From: Nostoc piscinale CENA21
Lineage (GTDB): Bacteria; Cyanobacteriota; Cyanobacteriia; Cyanobacteriales; Nostocaceae
Assembly: GCF_001298445.1 (NCBI RefSeq)
Contig: NZ_CP012036.1
Span: 2,483,263 to 2,547,262, forward strand
Length of the DNA stretch: 64,000 nt
Direction of reading: 5' to 3'
Under the pieces are notes generated by a model. It was not told the origin of the DNA and did no database searches. It saw nothing but the letters and a program-made list of their open reading frames with translations. The translations under genes and the position numbers were made by a program. Positions 28,700-38,510 of the stretch are shown here, one piece after another. Positions within the stretch are counted from its first letter, which is position 1; each line of letters starts with the position of its first letter.

Positions 28700-31600
28700 A
28701 TGGATTACACTCAACAACTCATTCATTTAACAGAAATATCTGCCGCCGATTTTCCCGCAGGTAGAGATTTTAAGTATAAATGTCGTGTACAAATTCTCTC
28801 TGAGCAAGGACAAGAAATATTATCCAAAGATTTGTTTTCGCGGATGCAGCCAAGCTGGTTAGTGAATTTCACTAATTATAAAGACTGCGCGATCGCTCTT
28901 ACACTGTGTTACCGTCAAGGCGATATGACCCAACCTTGGCAAGATGCGGGGACAGTTACCTTTGCAGCCCAGGATTTTCTGCATGGACACAACTCCATTG
29001 AACTAGAATTTCCGATCACTACCTGGAGTCTCGCACCTCATTTAACCCTCAAAGCCAGAATCACCCAGACTGTTGGTGAAGCAGGTAGCAACACAATCAA
29101 ACTGTTAGCGAATCAGCCAATTCATTCACGTTTTCAACTCAAACCAACTGCAACCACCGACAAAGAAGTTGAAATTCCTGAACCTATTCCCCTGACATCC
29201 CAAGAAGAAGTAATTGTCAAAGATGTCTGGAATAAACTGCGGGCTTGGAAAGAACTGCAAATGGAAAAGTTCTTAAAGCGGCTGTTGTTAGAAGAACCAG
29301 AATTAGAACATATTTTTGGGGAAGCGATCGACAGTATGACAGATTACTTTTATGAGTTATTTGACTACTGTATTCACCAACTCCAGCCCCACACCCAAAA
29401 TATCATTTCCGAACCCCTGACAGGTGTACCTTACGAAACAGGCGATGACTTCGATACCGTCGAAGACTACGGGGCTTTATTTGCGGATATTGGGATGCGT
29501 CCCCACCACTGGGTAAAAGCGCGACAAGTGTGGATGTGGATGTTACCTTCAATTCCTTACCTAGAAGAATACGACCGCCAAGATTTAGCGAAAGGTTTTA
29601 ACTCTGCGCTTTACAAATTTTTCAATACTAATATTATTGTGCCGATGGTAGAGGCAGTGCGTTACTACGAAGATGCCTTACCACCAGAATTACTCAAGGA
29701 AATGGCAGATACTTGGCAGGTATTTAGCCAAAACAAACAAGAAATGGGGATGGTATTTTATCAAACCTTATTTGAAAAATATCCCTTTGTGTTGCCAATT
29801 TTCGGCAGAGCCGATATTGATTATTTATCGCTGCACCTGTTCCAATCTTTAGACTTTCTCATGCGTTGCTTGCGGAGTGAAAGCACGGATGAACTGTTGC
29901 TAGAACTACGATTATTAGGACAAATTCACGGCAGTGTCGGTGTGCCATCTTGTGCTTATCCTGCCATTTCTGACACGATGTTTGTCTTGTTTGAAAAATA
30001 TGTGCCGAATTTTACCCCAGAATTACGGCGGGCATGGCAGACATTGTTTAATCGCGTCACCAATGTGATGAAACTGCCCAAGCTGAATGAAGAGCGGTTA
30101 CTGAAAAAAGCCAAGCAATTTCTAGAAGTAATTGCTAGTGAACAAGGTTGGGAACCAGAACATCAAGCGCGACGTTGGGCAGAAATTCAAGCTGAAATCA
30201 AAGCTACCCGTACTTATAATCATACCTACGAAGAATTGGCTTATGGCGCACAGTTAGCTTGGCGGAATGCGTCTAAATGTATTGGTCGGATTCAGTGGAA
30301 TAACATGGTGGTGCGTGATTGTCGCCATGTGACCGACCCTGATGAAATGTTCAAAGAATTAGTCGAACATTTGCGCTTAGGAACCAATGGCGGTAATGTT
30401 CAAGTGATTATGACCGCATTTCGTCCCAAACTCCCCAAAGAACGCTGGGGGCCGCGACTGTGGAATTCACAATTATTACGTTACGCTGCCTATGAACAAC
30501 CAGATGGTAGCGTGATGGGCGATCGCGCTAACTTAGATTTAACCAACACCATCATTAAATTAGGTTGGCAACCCCCCGAACCGCGCACACCCTACGATAT
30601 TTTACCGATAGTCATTGAAGTGCCGGGAATGGAGCCGAAGCTATATGAATTTCCGAAAGAGGAAATTTTAGAAATCGATATTGAACATCCCACCATTGCC
30701 GAGTTCAAATCTTTGGGGTTGCGTTGGTATGCGATTCCAGCTATCAGTAATTTCCGTATGGATATTGGTGGCATTAGCTATGCTTGTGTACCCTTTAATG
30801 GCTGGTATATGGGTACAGAACTGATGCGCGACTTCTTAGAAGAAGGGCGTTACAACAAACTCGAAGACATCGCCCAAGTACTGAAATTAGATACCAGTTC
30901 CGAGCATACCTTATGGCGCGATCGCGTCGCCTTAGAATTGAATATCGCCATCCTGCATTCTTTCCAAAAAGCTAAGGTGACAATGGTAGACCACCAATCT
31001 GCCTCACGCCAATACCTCACCCATGATTTGCGCGAAAAGAAAGCTGGTAGAGAATGCCCATCAGAATGGGGTTGGGTGCTACCCCCTGCTGGCGGGAGTG
31101 TTTGTCCAGTATGGCATCACCAAACACGGGACTTTTATTTAGAACCAGCTTATCACCATGCCGCCGATCGCTGGGCAGTTGAAGATGGCATTGACTTAGA
31201 AAAATTCACCACATCTCTGGAAGAAGACGACAACAAAGAAGACCGGATTTTGATTTTGTACGCCTCAGAAACCGGCACCGCCGAAGGTTTTGCCCGGACA
31301 GCAGCACGGCAATTAAATCGTTACCGTCCGAAAGTGATGGCGCTGGATGAGTACGACAAAACTCATTTAAGTTCCGAAAAACTGGTGTTGATTGTCACTT
31401 CCACCTTTGGGAATGGGGAAATGCCAGGAAACGGTAAACAATTCTTGCACTGGTTGAGAAAGCAACCCCCTGGTTCATTGATGACTTTGAATTATTCTGT
31501 CTTGGGACTGGGTAGCACGGTTTATGAACATTTCTGTGCGGCGGGAATTGCGGTGGATAAAGCCTTGGCGCGTTCCGGTGCTAACTGTATTGTGCCTTTG

Positions 31601-33137
31601 CATAAAGCCGACGAAATCAAAGGCCAAGCTGATACCTTCAAACAATGGCTGAGATTAATTAGCCGCGTCTTGGGTGAAGATGCAACTGCGGCTGATGGGA
31701 CGACCATCAACGCACCCCAATTACAGGTAAAATTCCTCACTAGTAGCACCGCAGATAACTTAGCTGTGGCGGTGAGTGGCGAACGAGGGATAGAAGTACC
31801 TGTAATTGCCAATCAAGAATTGCTGCAAGAAGTTATTCCCGGTAGTCGTTCGACGCGATTTATTAGTTTTGATATTGCTAACACTCACCTGAAATATGAA
31901 ACAGGTGATCATGTAGCGGTATATCCTAATAATCCCCCAGAATTAGTACAGCGAATTTGCGATCGCCTGAATCTGACACCCGACACCTACTTTAGTGCCA
32001 GTTATATCACCGCCGATGGTCAGGAAACCGAAGATCAACCACCCATCGCCATACCCACAACAGTTGGTCATGTCTTCTCGGAAGAATTAGATTTAGCTTT
32101 GCGGGAACCATTCAATGATTTATTAGCATATTTACATTCCGCCACCTCCAACCACACAGAAAAACAACGCCTGGAAACTTGGTTAGAAATTCTCCGCCAA
32201 GGTGAAGACCATCCCGACAGCATTACGCTCACCAAAAACATCACCGACAATTACATGAGCGTGGCTGATTTATTCGATGAATTTCCGGGCGCGAACATTA
32301 CCCTCGCCGCCTTACTGGAATTGTTACCAAAACAAAAACCACGTCTATACTCCATTTCCTCCTGTCCGTTATTGCATCCCCAACAAATTCAAATCACCGT
32401 CGGGGTGTTGCAAATTACCACCGATGCAGGCAAAGTCCGTCAGGGACTATGTTCTAATTACCTCGCAGGACTGCAACCAGGAACTAAAGTGCGAATTGAT
32501 GTGCGTACCTCTAGTTTCCGTCCACCCAGTGACCCAGAAGCGATGATGCTGATGGTCGGGCCTGGTACAGGAGTTTCACCTTTAATTGGCTTCTTGCAAT
32601 ACAGAGAAGCCTTGGCACGGCAAGGACAACCCCTCGCAGATGCGACTTTATACTTTGGTTGTCGCAATCACGATGACTTCCTTTATCAAGAGCAATTGCA
32701 GACATGGTACAGTCAGGGCGTGCTGTCGGAATTAAATGTGGCATTTTCTCGCCAAGGCGGTGAAAAAGTATACGTCCAACATTTAATGCAGCGCAAACCC
32801 AAAGAAATCTGGCAACTGCTGAGTCATCCAAAATGCCATTATTATGTTTGCGGCGATGCCAAAATGGCCGATGATGTTTATGAAGTCATGTTAGCGATCG
32901 CTAATACTGAAGGTGGTTTATCACTTTTAGAAGCTATCCAGTTTTTCGACAACATGAAACAGGAAAAAACGCTTCGTCTCTGATGTTTGGGGCGTAACCC
33001 TCAACTACAAACAAGCCATCAAACAAGTACAGAAAGATAACTACTCCAAAGCCGAAAGATGGCTCAATCGAGTTAATCAATCAGCAGATGATCATGCACC
33101 AGTTCCAGAGATGGCACAAGCGTCAGTTGTCTATTAA
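28700..33137 (+). CDS. nos: Nitric oxide synthase with tandem globin-like domains and fused reductase
   Basis: Converts L-arginine to citrulline and NO using NADPH. Order: an unassigned beta-rich region (~1-150), globin-like 1 (~165-315), globin-like 2 (~328-460), NOS oxygenase (~480-830), FMN flavodoxin (~848-1000), and FAD/NADPH reductase to the end. The heme-thiolate Cys is 527 in WRNASKCIGR; the substrate Glu is 707 in GWYMGTE. The FMN loop is YASETGTAEG; the FAD motif is RLYSISSCP; NADPH sites are GPGTGVSPLIGF and YVCGDAKMA. The oxygenase-reductase linker is short, with no basic calmodulin-type helix. Globin 2 keeps a proximal His (410, QIHGSVGV); globin 1 has Phe261 there. The frame stops at 32983. 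Removing one A from the A6 run at 32964-32969 gives the usual reductase ending KRFVSDVWG plus ~45 residues, 1478 in all, close to the globin-bearing NOS of Synechococcus PCC 7335. Confidence 0.93.
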
Positions 33138-33506
33138 TCTTTGAGACATCATGACTCGATGATTTACTGTTGAAATTCTGTAAAAATTAGTTAAAATTCA
33201 GATCCCCGACTTCTTTAAGAAGTCGGGGATCTTGTTCTTCACGAATTATTGAGATTTTATTTATTTTTAGGAGTCTAAATTTATTCTCTAGTAAATTAAC
33301 ATTTGGGTAATTCCTATCAAAAAAATCACCAACATCTCTACCTTGTCTCCCTTGTCCTCCTTGTCTCTTTTATTGCTATATCAATGTTTCAGACATATCA
33401 AATTGTGATTAAAGTCTGACTTCTTTTCATTCCCCTGGGTTATCCGTTGACTGTTTTTTATTGATTGCCGCAGTAATATATAGACGTTCCAAATAAAAAC
33501 TGAGGC
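33138..33506. other. Spacer between NOS and the permease gene
   Basis: 369 bp holding the hairpin at 33201-33231 and CCTTGTCTCCCTTGTCCTCC-type repeats near 33341-33366. No further gene is seen. The permease therefore probably has its own promoter, unless transcription reads through the hairpin. Confidence 0.5.
33201..33231 (+). terminator. Perfect hairpin after the NOS gene
   Basis: GATCCCCGACTTCTT pairs perfectly with AAGAAGTCGGGGATC around a single central base. It lies about 60 bp after the reconstructed NOS stop and is followed by CTTGTTCTT, a moderately T-rich tail. It probably terminates NOS transcription. The same palindrome family is dispersed in related genomes, so it may also be a repeat. 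Confidence 0.6.
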
Positions 33507-34079
33507 ATGGAACAGACTTTATTTTTAGACTTTTTAGCCAGCTTACAAAAACTGTTTGTAGGTTATATTCCGGCTGCTGTTTTCGGCAGTTTTATTGGAT
33601 ACTTCATTGGCATAAATGTTACAGTTTATCAGATTTTCAGAAGGATATTTCAGATACCACATAGCATTCCGCCTTTAGCCGTACTGCCAATTGCCCTCAT
33701 CTTATTTCAAGACAGTGAACCAGCATCAGTAATGGTGATATTTCTTGCCACATTTTGGGCAATTATCATTAATGTGGCTATCGGTTTACAACATTTTCGC
33801 AGACAAAATAATAACTTTCGCGCTGCCATATTTCATGTATTTCACTCCTTGAAAGTTGGCATTTGGGTAGCGTGGTTTACAGTAATTGCGATTGAAATGT
33901 TAATTGGCCCTAGAGGATTGGGTTTTCTTCTCTGGGAAGCGTACAAAGCAGGTAATACCAATAGCATGATTCAGGTATTACTCTACATTGGTATTATCGG
34001 CACTTTATTAGATCAATTTTTAGATTTCATGGGTTCTCTACTGGCACAAATGATTTCTGAAAGTAAAAAATCTAGTTAA
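33507..34079 (+). CDS. Orphan ABC-type permease related to NrtB/SsuC
   Basis: 190 residues with about five hydrophobic helices. It follows the pattern of nitrate/sulfonate/taurine ABC permeases: IPHSIPPLAVLPIALILFQDSEPASV fits the EAA-loop preceding region (IPPLAWLPIALxxF), and GPRGLGFLLWEAYKAGNT fits the conserved C-terminal part. It is shorter than typical NrtB (~270), lacking the N-terminal helices. No ATPase or binding-protein gene is adjacent. It could contribute to a nitrate/nitrite-type transporter encoded elsewhere, or be a specialised remnant. Its place directly after NOS is suggestive because NO can be oxidised to nitrate. The start is ATG 33507. Confidence 0.7.
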   Translation: MEQTLFLDFLASLQKLFVGYIPAAVFGSFIGYFIGINVTVYQIFRRIFQIPHSIPPLAVLPIALILFQDSEPASVMVIFLATFWAIIINVAIGLQHFRRQNNNFRAAIFHVFHSLKVGIWVAWFTVIAIEMLIGPRGLGFLLWEAYKAGNTNSMIQVLLYIGIIGTLLDQFLDFMGSLLAQMISESKKSS

Positions 34080-34083
34080 ACTT

Positions 34084-35484
34084 TTATCTAGGCTGCCGAA
34101 TTACACTTTGCCAGTTAATAGTTTGCTTGGTAGAACGTTCGCCTAATGAACGTGTTGCTGTCACTTCAATATCAACATTGGTACCAGGACTTAGGGCATT
34201 TTCTGGTATTTTTAACTTGCCTAATGCCAAAGTAAAACGATTATAGTCACGGGTGACAAATTCAGGCGGAACATCACCTGTATAAACAGTTTGATAATCA
34301 GAGAAACCGCCAGAGTTATCTCGCGCCCGGAATTTCACGCGAAATTTAGTTTGCAGCACATCAGATTTTGCTGCTAAATCAACGATTTTTAAGTTGAGGT
34401 TTTCTCCCGCACCTGCAAATTCGGCTACTGCTAACCGAGTCACGTCTTGTTTGAGAACTGCGTGATTCACAGTATAAGTTGTCAAATTATTCTCACTTTG
34501 ACTGTTACCATCAACCCACAAATCTTCATGAAAAGTCACTTCTACTTGTTTACTATCATTTAAAGTGACTGTGACAGCTTGATTGCTAAAACTTTGACTC
34601 GGTTGTTTTTCCTGCCAAACCAACTGAAACGACTCTTCTAAACGCTGGTCAAATTCGCGGTACTCATCAGCGATGATAGAACCAGGCGCAAGTAATAAAG
34701 CTGCACCTGTACGCAGATTCCATTTATTTTTTGAGAGTGGGAATTGTTTACCAGCGAGTTCGGTAATTGACAACTTGATGCTAGGAGTGTCAGCCGCTAA
34801 GGGTTCTTTACTATTCACAATACTCAACACTCCCAAGCGCCCAGTACTACCGTCACTACCGTCACTACCGTTGCTTCCATTCCGCCCGTCGTAACATCGG
34901 TAACGCTTTTTAGTACATTTGTAATCAGAACTACCAGGAGTACCTTTGCAGGTTTCCACTTCCCAACTGCGCCTGCGACAATTGCAACCAGTCGCCCCAT
35001 TACCACCACGTCCACCACGTCCACCTTCACCTGGGGTTGCACGCACCAGAATTTTGTGTAAGTCGGCTAAATTAGTGTAGTAAGCTGTGAGAGAACCGCC
35101 ATTTCCGCCATTTCCGCCTTTACCACCATCGCCACCAGCACCGCCATTGGCTGCGTGAATATCACGATTTCCCTTCTCTGGTTGATAACCGCAGTCAGGG
35201 CGATAACCATATCCGCCATCTTCCCCATCTTCGCCATCTTGACCTGATAAGTCGAGGTTGACTGCTGAACCATCGACAAAAATAATTTGATTTTGACCGT
35301 CGCGGCCATCTCTACCCGATCGCCCACTTGTCCCCACACTCCCCTCTCTGCCATAATCTCGATCAGCAATATATTTGTTATTAGCGATCGCTGGACATAA
35401 TATAGAACCAGATACAGGTAACAAGCTAGTAAATAAGCAAAATGTCAGTAAAAGTGGCAGCTTACCCCTAAGACTGTTGGACAT
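34084..35484 (-). CDS. Exported collagen-like (Gly-X-Y rich) protein
   Basis: 466 residues with an N-terminal signal sequence (LPLLLTFCLFTSLLPVSG). Residues ~50-220 are glycine-rich with collagen-like triplets: GREGSVGTSGRSGRDGRDGQ, then GGAGGDGGKGGNGGNGG and GSNGSDGSDGSTG. These are interrupted by a Cys-rich block (GCNCRRRSWEVETCKG ... KCTKKRYRC) that could form disulfides. Residues ~225-466 are a beta-rich globular part without known motif. A surface or matrix structural protein is likely. Convergent with the permease (4-bp gap). The start is ATG 35484. Confidence 0.75.
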   Translation of the reverse strand: MSNSLRGKLPLLLTFCLFTSLLPVSGSILCPAIANNKYIADRDYGREGSVGTSGRSGRDGRDGQNQIIFVDGSAVNLDLSGQDGEDGEDGGYGYRPDCGYQPEKGNRDIHAANGGAGGDGGKGGNGGNGGSLTAYYTNLADLHKILVRATPGEGGRGGRGGNGATGCNCRRRSWEVETCKGTPGSSDYKCTKKRYRCYDGRNGSNGSDGSDGSTGRLGVLSIVNSKEPLAADTPSIKLSITELAGKQFPLSKNKWNLRTGAALLLAPGSIIADEYREFDQRLEESFQLVWQEKQPSQSFSNQAVTVTLNDSKQVEVTFHEDLWVDGNSQSENNLTTYTVNHAVLKQDVTRLAVAEFAGAGENLNLKIVDLAAKSDVLQTKFRVKFRARDNSGGFSDYQTVYTGDVPPEFVTRDYNRFTLALGKLKIPENALSPGTNVDIEVTATRSLGERSTKQTINWQSVIRQPR

Positions 35485-36343
35485 CGAGTGAAACCTAAAC
35501 TTTAGTGAGATTTACTGAATATGACGCTGCATAACAGGAATTTGCTCCTGATTTATACTCATACAAATATGAAGTATGGAGTATGAAGTTAGGAAGCATC
35601 CCACTTTGTTGAATAGACTATCAATCAAAGAAAAACTCATCCTCGCCAATTATCGATTACTAAAGCGTATCCTAATGCTTGGATTTTTTGATAATGTTTA
35701 GTATTATCTGTTACTAAAACTAAGTTATTTGCGATCGCTATAGAAGCTATTCAAACATCTGCTAATCCTATTGGCTATCCTGCTGTTTCTAAATCTGCCT
35801 AAATCAAACCTGAAAGTTCTGCACAGTTTTGGTGTAAGAGCTGATTCGTAAACAAAATCTTAAGATGCCATTCACTTAACCATCAGACGAATTAATGAGC
35901 CATAAATTATGGCTTATGGAATTTGTGGCTATAAAAACTTAGTCCGCCTAGCCTGCGGCAACAACAAAGCTGAACGCGGACTAACTTAAAATCAATGGTT
36001 TTGAACCCGCGAAGGCGGTGAGGGGGTCGTAGTCTTGGCGGTTCCCGTCGATTGCGTTAGCGACGCAGGAGCGTCACCCCCGAACCCGAAGGGGTTTTAT
36101 CTGTGTGCAAGATGAACTGCGACTTCCGTTGCTAGGTGCAAGATGTAAATAAAACCCTTACACCCCACACCCTTTCACCCTTACACCCAATCTCTACAGA
36201 AAATCTTTGTGCGTAAGTCTGTCTATGTTGGAATTTCAGGAATTTACTCGTTAAATTTGGTAGTCAATGTTGCAAATTTTAGCAATAACTAGCCATTTTT
36301 CCAGTTAGAGCTAATAGTATGACTATGTTTTAGCGGTATAAAT
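35485..36343. other. Repeat-rich 859-bp spacer with a toxin-gene remnant
   Basis: Contains a VapC/PIN fragment (35637-35860, separate entry) and a 9-bp inverted repeat TTAGTCCGC ... GCGGACTAA at 35939-35984. A GC-rich repeat block at about 36001-36100 (GAACCCGCGAAGGCGG, then CGATTGCGTTAGCGACG) is typical of dispersed Nostoc-group repeats. CACCCTTTCACCCTTACACCC near 36169-36188 is a short tandem repeat, and GTGCGTAAGTC near 36208 resembles the terminal repeat of the 19971-20102 element. Confidence 0.55.
35637..35860 (-). pseudogene. PIN-domain (VapC-type toxin) remnant
   Basis: On the minus strand one frame reads (LHQNCAELSGLI) stop (ADLETAG) stop (PIGLADV) stop, then IASIAIANNLVLVTDNTKHY and QKIQALGYALVIDNWRG. 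The pieces match the C-terminal half of VapC PIN nucleases (G.PIG.aD..IA..A......LVT.N..HF..I..L...NW). Three in-frame stops mark it as dead. The N-terminal half and an antitoxin gene were not found. Confidence 0.7.
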
Positions 36344-38122
36344 ATGCCTCAAAAATTTTACGTAAATCCTTTAACTGGCAATAGTACTAACCCTGGTAGC
36401 CAGCAAGCGCCATTTAAAACCATTACCCAAGCTCTCAAGATTGCCACACCTGATACCATTATTCAACTCACGGATGGAAATTACAGCGTTACTAGTGGAG
36501 AAGTGTTTCCCTTAACGATTCCATTTGGTGTCAAAGTCATTGGTAACGAAGCCAACAAAGGCAGCAATATTTTAATTGAAGGTAGTGGTAACTATCTTAG
36601 TCGGACTTTTGCGGGTCAAAACGTCACCTTTGTGATGTTGGATGGGTCGGAACTGCGGGGAGTAACTGTGACCAACCCAGCTTCTCGCGGTAGTGGTATT
36701 TGGTCAGAATCAACAACTCCGACCATTGCCAATTGCACCTTCAAAAATTGTAAGCGTGAGGGAGTATTTGCCACTGGTGATGCGAACCCAGTAGTTCAGG
36801 GTAATGTATTTACAGAGAATGCAGCCAATGGAATTGCGATCGCTAAAAATTCCAAAGGTCAAATTCAAGATAACACCTGCATTAAAACAGGTTTTGGTAT
36901 AGCGATTAGTGATACAGCCTCGCCCACACTATTAAATAACAAATTTACCGAAAATCGCTCCGGTATCGTTGTTTCTGGTAGCGCCCGCCCCGTATTACGT
37001 AACAATATTAGTGAAAATAATACCGATGATGGTCTAACTGTAATTGCTGCCGCCCTACCAGACTTAGGCAGTACTTCCAGTTCCGGTGGCAATATTTTCC
37101 GCAATAATGGTAAATTCGACTTACAAAATGCCAGTTCCAATAAACTAATTTCCGTTGGTAATCAAATTGACCCCAGCAAAGTCAGCGGTAATATCGAGTT
37201 TGCTAGTACTCCAATTCCCACACCAACACCAGTACCAACCCCTACCCCTACACCTATTCCCGTACCAACACCCACACCAGTACCAGTACCGACCCCTACG
37301 CCTACTCCTACTCCCATACCCACGCCCACACCAGTACCGACCCCCACACCCACACCAAAACCTACACCTGTACCCGTACCCTTACCAATACCAATACCAA
37401 TACCAATACCGACACCCACCCCAGACCCAGAACCGGAAATAGAACCAGACCCAGAACCAACACCCACACCAACCCCTGTACCTGTACCAACGCCCACACC
37501 CACACCAAAACCTACACCTACGCCCACACCCGCACCTATCGACTTAACCGATATTGCTAATCATTGGGCAGCAGCCTTTATTCGAGAATTAGTCAGACAA
37601 GGCATAGTTAACGGTTTCCCAGACCGCACCTTTAGACCAAATGCAACCATGACCAGGGCGCAATATGCAGCATTAATTGTCAAAGCGTTTGCACCATCCT
37701 CAAAACGGGCAGCAACACAATTTAAAGATGTGGCAGCTAACTTCTGGGCAGCTAAAGTCATTCAGCAAGCCTATCAAGGTCAATTTCTTTCTGGTTTCCC
37801 AGATAATACATTCCGCCCTAACCAAAATATCCAGCGTGTGCAAGTTCTGGTTTCTCTCGTGAATGGGCTAGGGCTAGGTACAGCTAGTAATGTTGCCAAC
37901 GCTATCAAAATTTTCGATGATCAAGCCAAAATTCCTGACTATGCCAAAGATGAGATAGCCAAAGCAATAGATAAAAGAATTATCGTCAATTATCCCAACT
38001 TGAAGCAACTCAACCCCACCCGCGATGCCACAAGGGCAGAGGTAGCGGTGATGGTTTATCAAGCTTTGGTCGATGCTGGACGTGTAGCAGCTATCGATTC
38101 GCAATATATTGTGAATGGTTAA
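36344..38122 (+). CDS. Beta-helix (DUF1565) surface protein with Pro/Thr linker and SLH domains
   Basis: 592 residues. Residues ~1-285 form a right-handed parallel beta-helix of the DUF1565/NosD type (FYVNPLTGNSTNPGSQQAPF, then repeats such as NPVVQGNVFTENAANGIAI). Residues ~293-400 are an extreme low-complexity linker of PTPTPVP repeats with a short acidic island (DPEPEIEPDPEP). Residues ~402-592 carry S-layer-homology repeats (DIANHWAAAFIRELVRQGIV, FPDRTFRPNATMTRAQYA, FRPNQNIQRVQ, LNPTRDATRAEVAVM). SLH domains bind secondary cell-wall polysaccharide. No N-terminal signal peptide is visible, which is odd for an SLH protein; either a start upstream is missed or export differs. Confidence 0.88.
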   Translation: MPQKFYVNPLTGNSTNPGSQQAPFKTITQALKIATPDTIIQLTDGNYSVTSGEVFPLTIPFGVKVIGNEANKGSNILIEGSGNYLSRTFAGQNVTFVMLDGSELRGVTVTNPASRGSGIWSESTTPTIANCTFKNCKREGVFATGDANPVVQGNVFTENAANGIAIAKNSKGQIQDNTCIKTGFGIAISDTASPTLLNNKFTENRSGIVVSGSARPVLRNNISENNTDDGLTVIAAALPDLGSTSSSGGNIFRNNGKFDLQNASSNKLISVGNQIDPSKVSGNIEFASTPIPTPTPVPTPTPTPIPVPTPTPVPVPTPTPTPTPIPTPTPVPTPTPTPKPTPVPVPLPIPIPIPIPTPTPDPEPEIEPDPEPTPTPTPVPVPTPTPTPKPTPTPTPAPIDLTDIANHWAAAFIRELVRQGIVNGFPDRTFRPNATMTRAQYAALIVKAFAPSSKRAATQFKDVAANFWAAKVIQQAYQGQFLSGFPDNTFRPNQNIQRVQVLVSLVNGLGLGTASNVANAIKIFDDQAKIPDYAKDEIAKAIDKRIIVNYPNLKQLNPTRDATRAEVAVMVYQALVDAGRVAAIDSQYIVNG

Positions 38123-38224
38123 TTGAAAAACACAGGGGTGTAAGGTAAGAAAAGTATTGAGTTCTGAACAACTCTAATCCCTAGCCTCACATCCCTGTTC
38201 AATTTACGCAGTCTATAATGTTTT

Positions 38225-38464
38225 ATGTCTGAACAAAAGCCTTTAAATCCTTGGGATTATAAACCTTGGTGGTGTCAACCTTGGTCTATAGTTTTGACAT
38301 CTGTAATCTTGATTAGTGGTAGTTGGTTTTTATTTAAAATTATTTGGTTAACAATTTTTGTGTCAATTCCTGTACTCATTTGGATGGGCTTTTTTGTGTT
38401 TATTTGGCCAAAGTTGATGATTCGCAGTGGAATTTTAGAATCGTATCAAAAGGAAAATTTCTAA
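38225..38464 (+). CDS. Small membrane protein (DUF6737-like)
   Basis: 79 residues, two adjacent hydrophobic helices (~21-40 and ~43-66) after a conserved aromatic N-terminus NPWDYKPWWCQPWSIVLT. This N-terminal Trp-rich motif is found in a cyanobacteria-specific small membrane protein family, which I believe is DUF6737. The role is unknown. The start is ATG 38225. Confidence 0.65.
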   Translation: MSEQKPLNPWDYKPWWCQPWSIVLTSVILISGSWFLFKIIWLTIFVSIPVLIWMGFFVFIWPKLMIRSGILESYQKENF

Positions 38465-38510
38465 GAGTTGGTCTGTAGCAGGCGAAGCCGCTAAAGCGTC
38501 TACGCTAAAG

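Noticed and set aside
28520..28700. NtcA site in front of the NOS gene
   Set aside because: GTA and TAC elements occur, but not with the required 8-base spacing.
34824..35369. Minus-strand Val/Met-rich frames within the collagen-like gene
   Set aside because: They are out-of-frame readings of the Gly-triplet repeats, with no independent support.
37162..37527. Gly/Val-rich minus-strand frame opposite the Pro/Thr linker
   Set aside because: It is the reverse complement of the low-complexity PTPVP coding repeat; such shadows always give GVGVG strings.
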